From CAVSRC01 sp963732845 (GTDB lineage Bacteria > Pseudomonadota > Alphaproteobacteria > Rhizobiales > Kaistiaceae), in contig CAVTBE010000001.1 of the NCBI GenBank assembly GCA_963732845.1, forward strand, positions 33,493 to 97,492: a stretch of DNA of 64,000 bases, written 5' to 3'. Shown in pieces: positions 62,387 through 64,000 of the stretch (within the stretch, counting starts at the first letter, position 1; each line of letters starts with the position of its first letter). The notes under the pieces are model-generated. The model was not told the DNA's origin and made no database searches. It saw nothing but the letters and a program-made list of their open reading frames with translations. The translations under genes were made by a program, and so were the position numbers.

Positions 62387-62564
62387 CCGCGAATGCTACT
62401 TTCTACATAGGCATATCGCGTTCTTGATGAAACTAGACGCTCTTGCCGCAGTAAATGCTCCATTAGACGCTTTCGAACGCCTTGCTCATGATTTCAAGCA
62501 GGTCAAGCACCCACCGGACATTTTCGATCGCATCAATGATGTATTCGGGACTGAGACGAAATGA
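62367..62564 (+). CDS. Small hypothetical island protein
   Basis: The ATG at 62367 gives 65 residues: MQNPYFDRECYFLHRHIAFL, then a helical, histidine-rich stretch ending in DRINDVFGTETK. It overlaps the ribbon-helix-helix gene by 20 nt and the next gene by 4 nt (ATGA), so the three form one unit. No family recognised. A toxin partner of the ribbon-helix-helix protein is conceivable but unsupported. Confidence 0.5.
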   Translation: MQNPYFDRECYFLHRHIAFLMKLDALAAVNAPLDAFERLAHDFKQVKHPPDIFDRINDVFGTETK

Positions 62565-62776
62565 GCGCTTTCAATTCCAACCGCAACGCGCTGACGGCAG
62601 CTCTTAATTTCATCAGGTCAGATCCTCATTCCTTCGTCGTCGTTGACATGCCAAAGGGTTCCCGGAACGGCACGGCTGAGAAGCGGAAGCTGCTACGGGC
62701 AGTCGAGAACGCGATCGACGAGGTCGATACCGACGACTTCCGGATCACCGTGGTCGTGGCACGTGTGGCGGCGTGA
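62561..62776 (+). CDS. Small hypothetical island protein
   Basis: The 71 residues start in an ATGA overlap with the preceding gene. Visible pattern: helix (NALTAALNFIRSDPH), strand (SFVVVDMP), a basic segment (RNGTAEKRKLLRAVENAIDE) and a final strand (FRITVVVARVAA). It reads as a compact alpha/beta domain. No family recognised. Confidence 0.5.
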   Translation: MSAFNSNRNALTAALNFIRSDPHSFVVVDMPKGSRNGTAEKRKLLRAVENAIDEVDTDDFRITVVVARVAA

Positions 62777-62879
62777 AGCAGAAGAAGGCGCAGCGTCTCC
62801 CTCGCCAGGGACGGTGTGTCCCTGGTCCGGTATCAGCTACGCCTTCCGTTCTTCCGCGGGCTCAGTTGTGTTAGCGACC

Positions 62880-63380
62880 TCAAGCAGCGACTTCTCTGTC
62901 TGATTGGCGCTTTTCGATCCTGGGATCGCCTTGACGCAACTTGCGGAATCCCTCCACGGCGCCATGCGGTATAGGTTGCGGATCATACTCCCTATCGAAT
63001 TTCAATAATTCTCCCTGCGCCGTGTACCATCTTAAAGATGTGCACGCATCGTGCTCAGTATCGTAGTAGCACTCAATTTGATAGCCTTGTTCTCTCAGTG
63101 TATCGAAAGCACATATGGGAGCGAGGTCGGCGCTCTCAAACCAGGCCTCGATGAAATCATCGGCAATTTCTGTCAATGGCACATTCGCTTTACGGCCAAT
63201 CTCCCACTTTGTGGTCCAATTTTCGGTTCGCCAAAGGATCCCGTCAAGAGGATCATCGTACTGCGGTTGCGGGACCATTATCGAAAGAAAGCTCCCGGAA
63301 TTCCATGCATTGAGTGCTCTGACGAGTTCCTCACGCCTGGGGTGTTTAACTATCATATAATTTTCGGCTGTACTAGCCAT
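62880..63380 (-). CDS. YubB/DUF1281-like (Api92 ferredoxin-like) protein
   Basis: GAGGAG lies eight nt before the ATG at 63380, giving 166 residues. The segment WRTENWTTKWEIG with a following AWFESADLAPICAF and LREQGYQIECYY resembles the ferredoxin-like YubB/Api92 domain found on plasmids, prophages and integrated elements, where the motif is usually C-x-x-NWGTKW. The role is unknown. Its presence agrees with a mobile island. Confidence 0.6.
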   Translation of the reverse strand: MASTAENYMIVKHPRREELVRALNAWNSGSFLSIMVPQPQYDDPLDGILWRTENWTTKWEIGRKANVPLTEIADDFIEAWFESADLAPICAFDTLREQGYQIECYYDTEHDACTSLRWYTAQGELLKFDREYDPQPIPHGAVEGFRKLRQGDPRIEKRQSDREVAA

Positions 63381-64000
63381 TTAATATACTCCTCTATTAC
63401 GTTGTTTCAAAAACATCTTCAAAAAAAATACCTTACTTTCATCTCCGCGCAAACTCACATCGATGTTTTAGATTTCTCGAAAACGAGCCGCGTTACAGCA
63501 GATTCGCCACCAAGCGCCATGCATAAAATGATAAGAGCACTTGGAGCATGCTGATTGAAAATTGTTCCTCCACAATTCTGATAATTTCTCAGCTCGCTTC
63601 TCAAAACGTCTTTTTTGAAGACAACTATATGCTACCACAAATTTCATGAGAATGGAAGCACTAAATGTATTTGAGCATCATTTTTATTTTGTCGCACCGG
63701 AACTATATTATGTGTCAAGACAATAGTTTCCCATCGGTGCCCCCGTTACGGAAGCGACCTTCGTTGACTGGCGATGAAGCCATATCCCGCATGTTGTCGC
63801 TGGTGACGCCGACCGGCGGGCCACCAACTGAATCTCATCCGAAACACCGCGGGCACCCCCCATCGCGCTCACATAATCTGTTAGTTCGAATGCCTGCCCC
63901 TGCGATCAGCGTGAATGCGCCGCGAGCACAATCCATGCATCGAGTTTCACGCCAGACCTGACATCTCTCTTTGCCAAGCGCTTCGACGAACGATGCGGGA
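63381..64000. other. Right-edge A+T-rich region, no firm gene
   Basis: Short open frames exist on both strands, the longest on the plus strand at 63710-63961 (start MCQDNSFPSVPPLRKRPS), but none has a good ribosome site or recognisable fold. From about 63760 the base composition rises again in G+C, which may signal another gene crossing the edge. Confidence 0.4.

Overview
The window is about 65 percent G+C up to roughly 59.0 kb. It carries the usual load of an alphaproteobacterium of the order Hyphomicrobiales (rhizobia-like): many sugar ABC transporters, each with a LacI, GntR or RpiR regulator, a full inositol operon, acetoin dehydrogenase, and one edge of a cytoplasmic sulfur-oxidising heterodisulfide-reductase (sHdr) locus. 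The genus cannot be named from the sequence. From about 59.04 kb to the right edge the DNA becomes visibly A+T-rich and the gene content changes. This part looks like a genomic island.

Layout. (1) 1-4053: sHdr edge, with dsrE-like, hdrC and hdrB on the minus strand, a glutamine-amidotransferase-like protein lacking its nucleophile, a small HMA-fold protein, and an sLpl-type lipoate-protein ligase. (2) 4366-11911: a LacI-led minus-strand operon (lacI, binding protein, two permeases, ATPase, GH63-like hydrolase, PIG-L deacetylase) with a perfect palindromic operator before lacI. (3) 12055-22079: a sugar-catabolic locus made of an RbsABC-type transporter, an AGE/YihS-type isomerase, an FGGY kinase, a class I aldolase, DhaK and DhaL, split by a plus-strand lacI that is flanked by a duplicated kinase 3' end. 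(4) 22210-23064: transglutaminase-like protein. (5) 23195-33504: GntR regulator, a large glycosidase-like protein, a dipeptide/oligosaccharide-type ABC transporter with a 2-hydroxyacid dehydrogenase, and a frameshifted binding protein. (6) 34147-38573: acoABC and a GntR-type regulator with two winged helices. (7) 38732-43779: Zn-dehydrogenase divergent from a second RbsABC-type transporter. (8) 44114-51606: iolR and iolCDEBG, with three clear IolR operators; iolA is absent from the window. (9) 51710-59006: a 7.2-kb cassette between 69-bp direct repeats, holding an AfuABC/FbpABC-like transporter, a frameshifted inositol-monophosphatase-family gene, a lacI, and the C-terminal stump of another ABC ATPase. 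(10) 59040-59089: the 3' part of tRNA-Ala(CGC), the probable attachment site of the island. (11) 59206-64000: island genes (MltR-like, DUF6641-like, HUH-like replication protein, ribbon-helix-helix protein, YubB-like), several of them frameshifted.

How the parts work together. Most of the window is a series of import-and-degrade modules, each with its own local repressor. The module at 12-22 kb allows a complete inferred path from import through isomerisation, phosphorylation and aldol cleavage to triose phosphorylation, but its substrate is unknown. The island carries at least six frameshifts within 3 kb, and two more lie in G+C-rich genes at 33.3 and 52.3 kb. These may be real decay or uncorrected assembly indels. 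Raw reads would decide between them.
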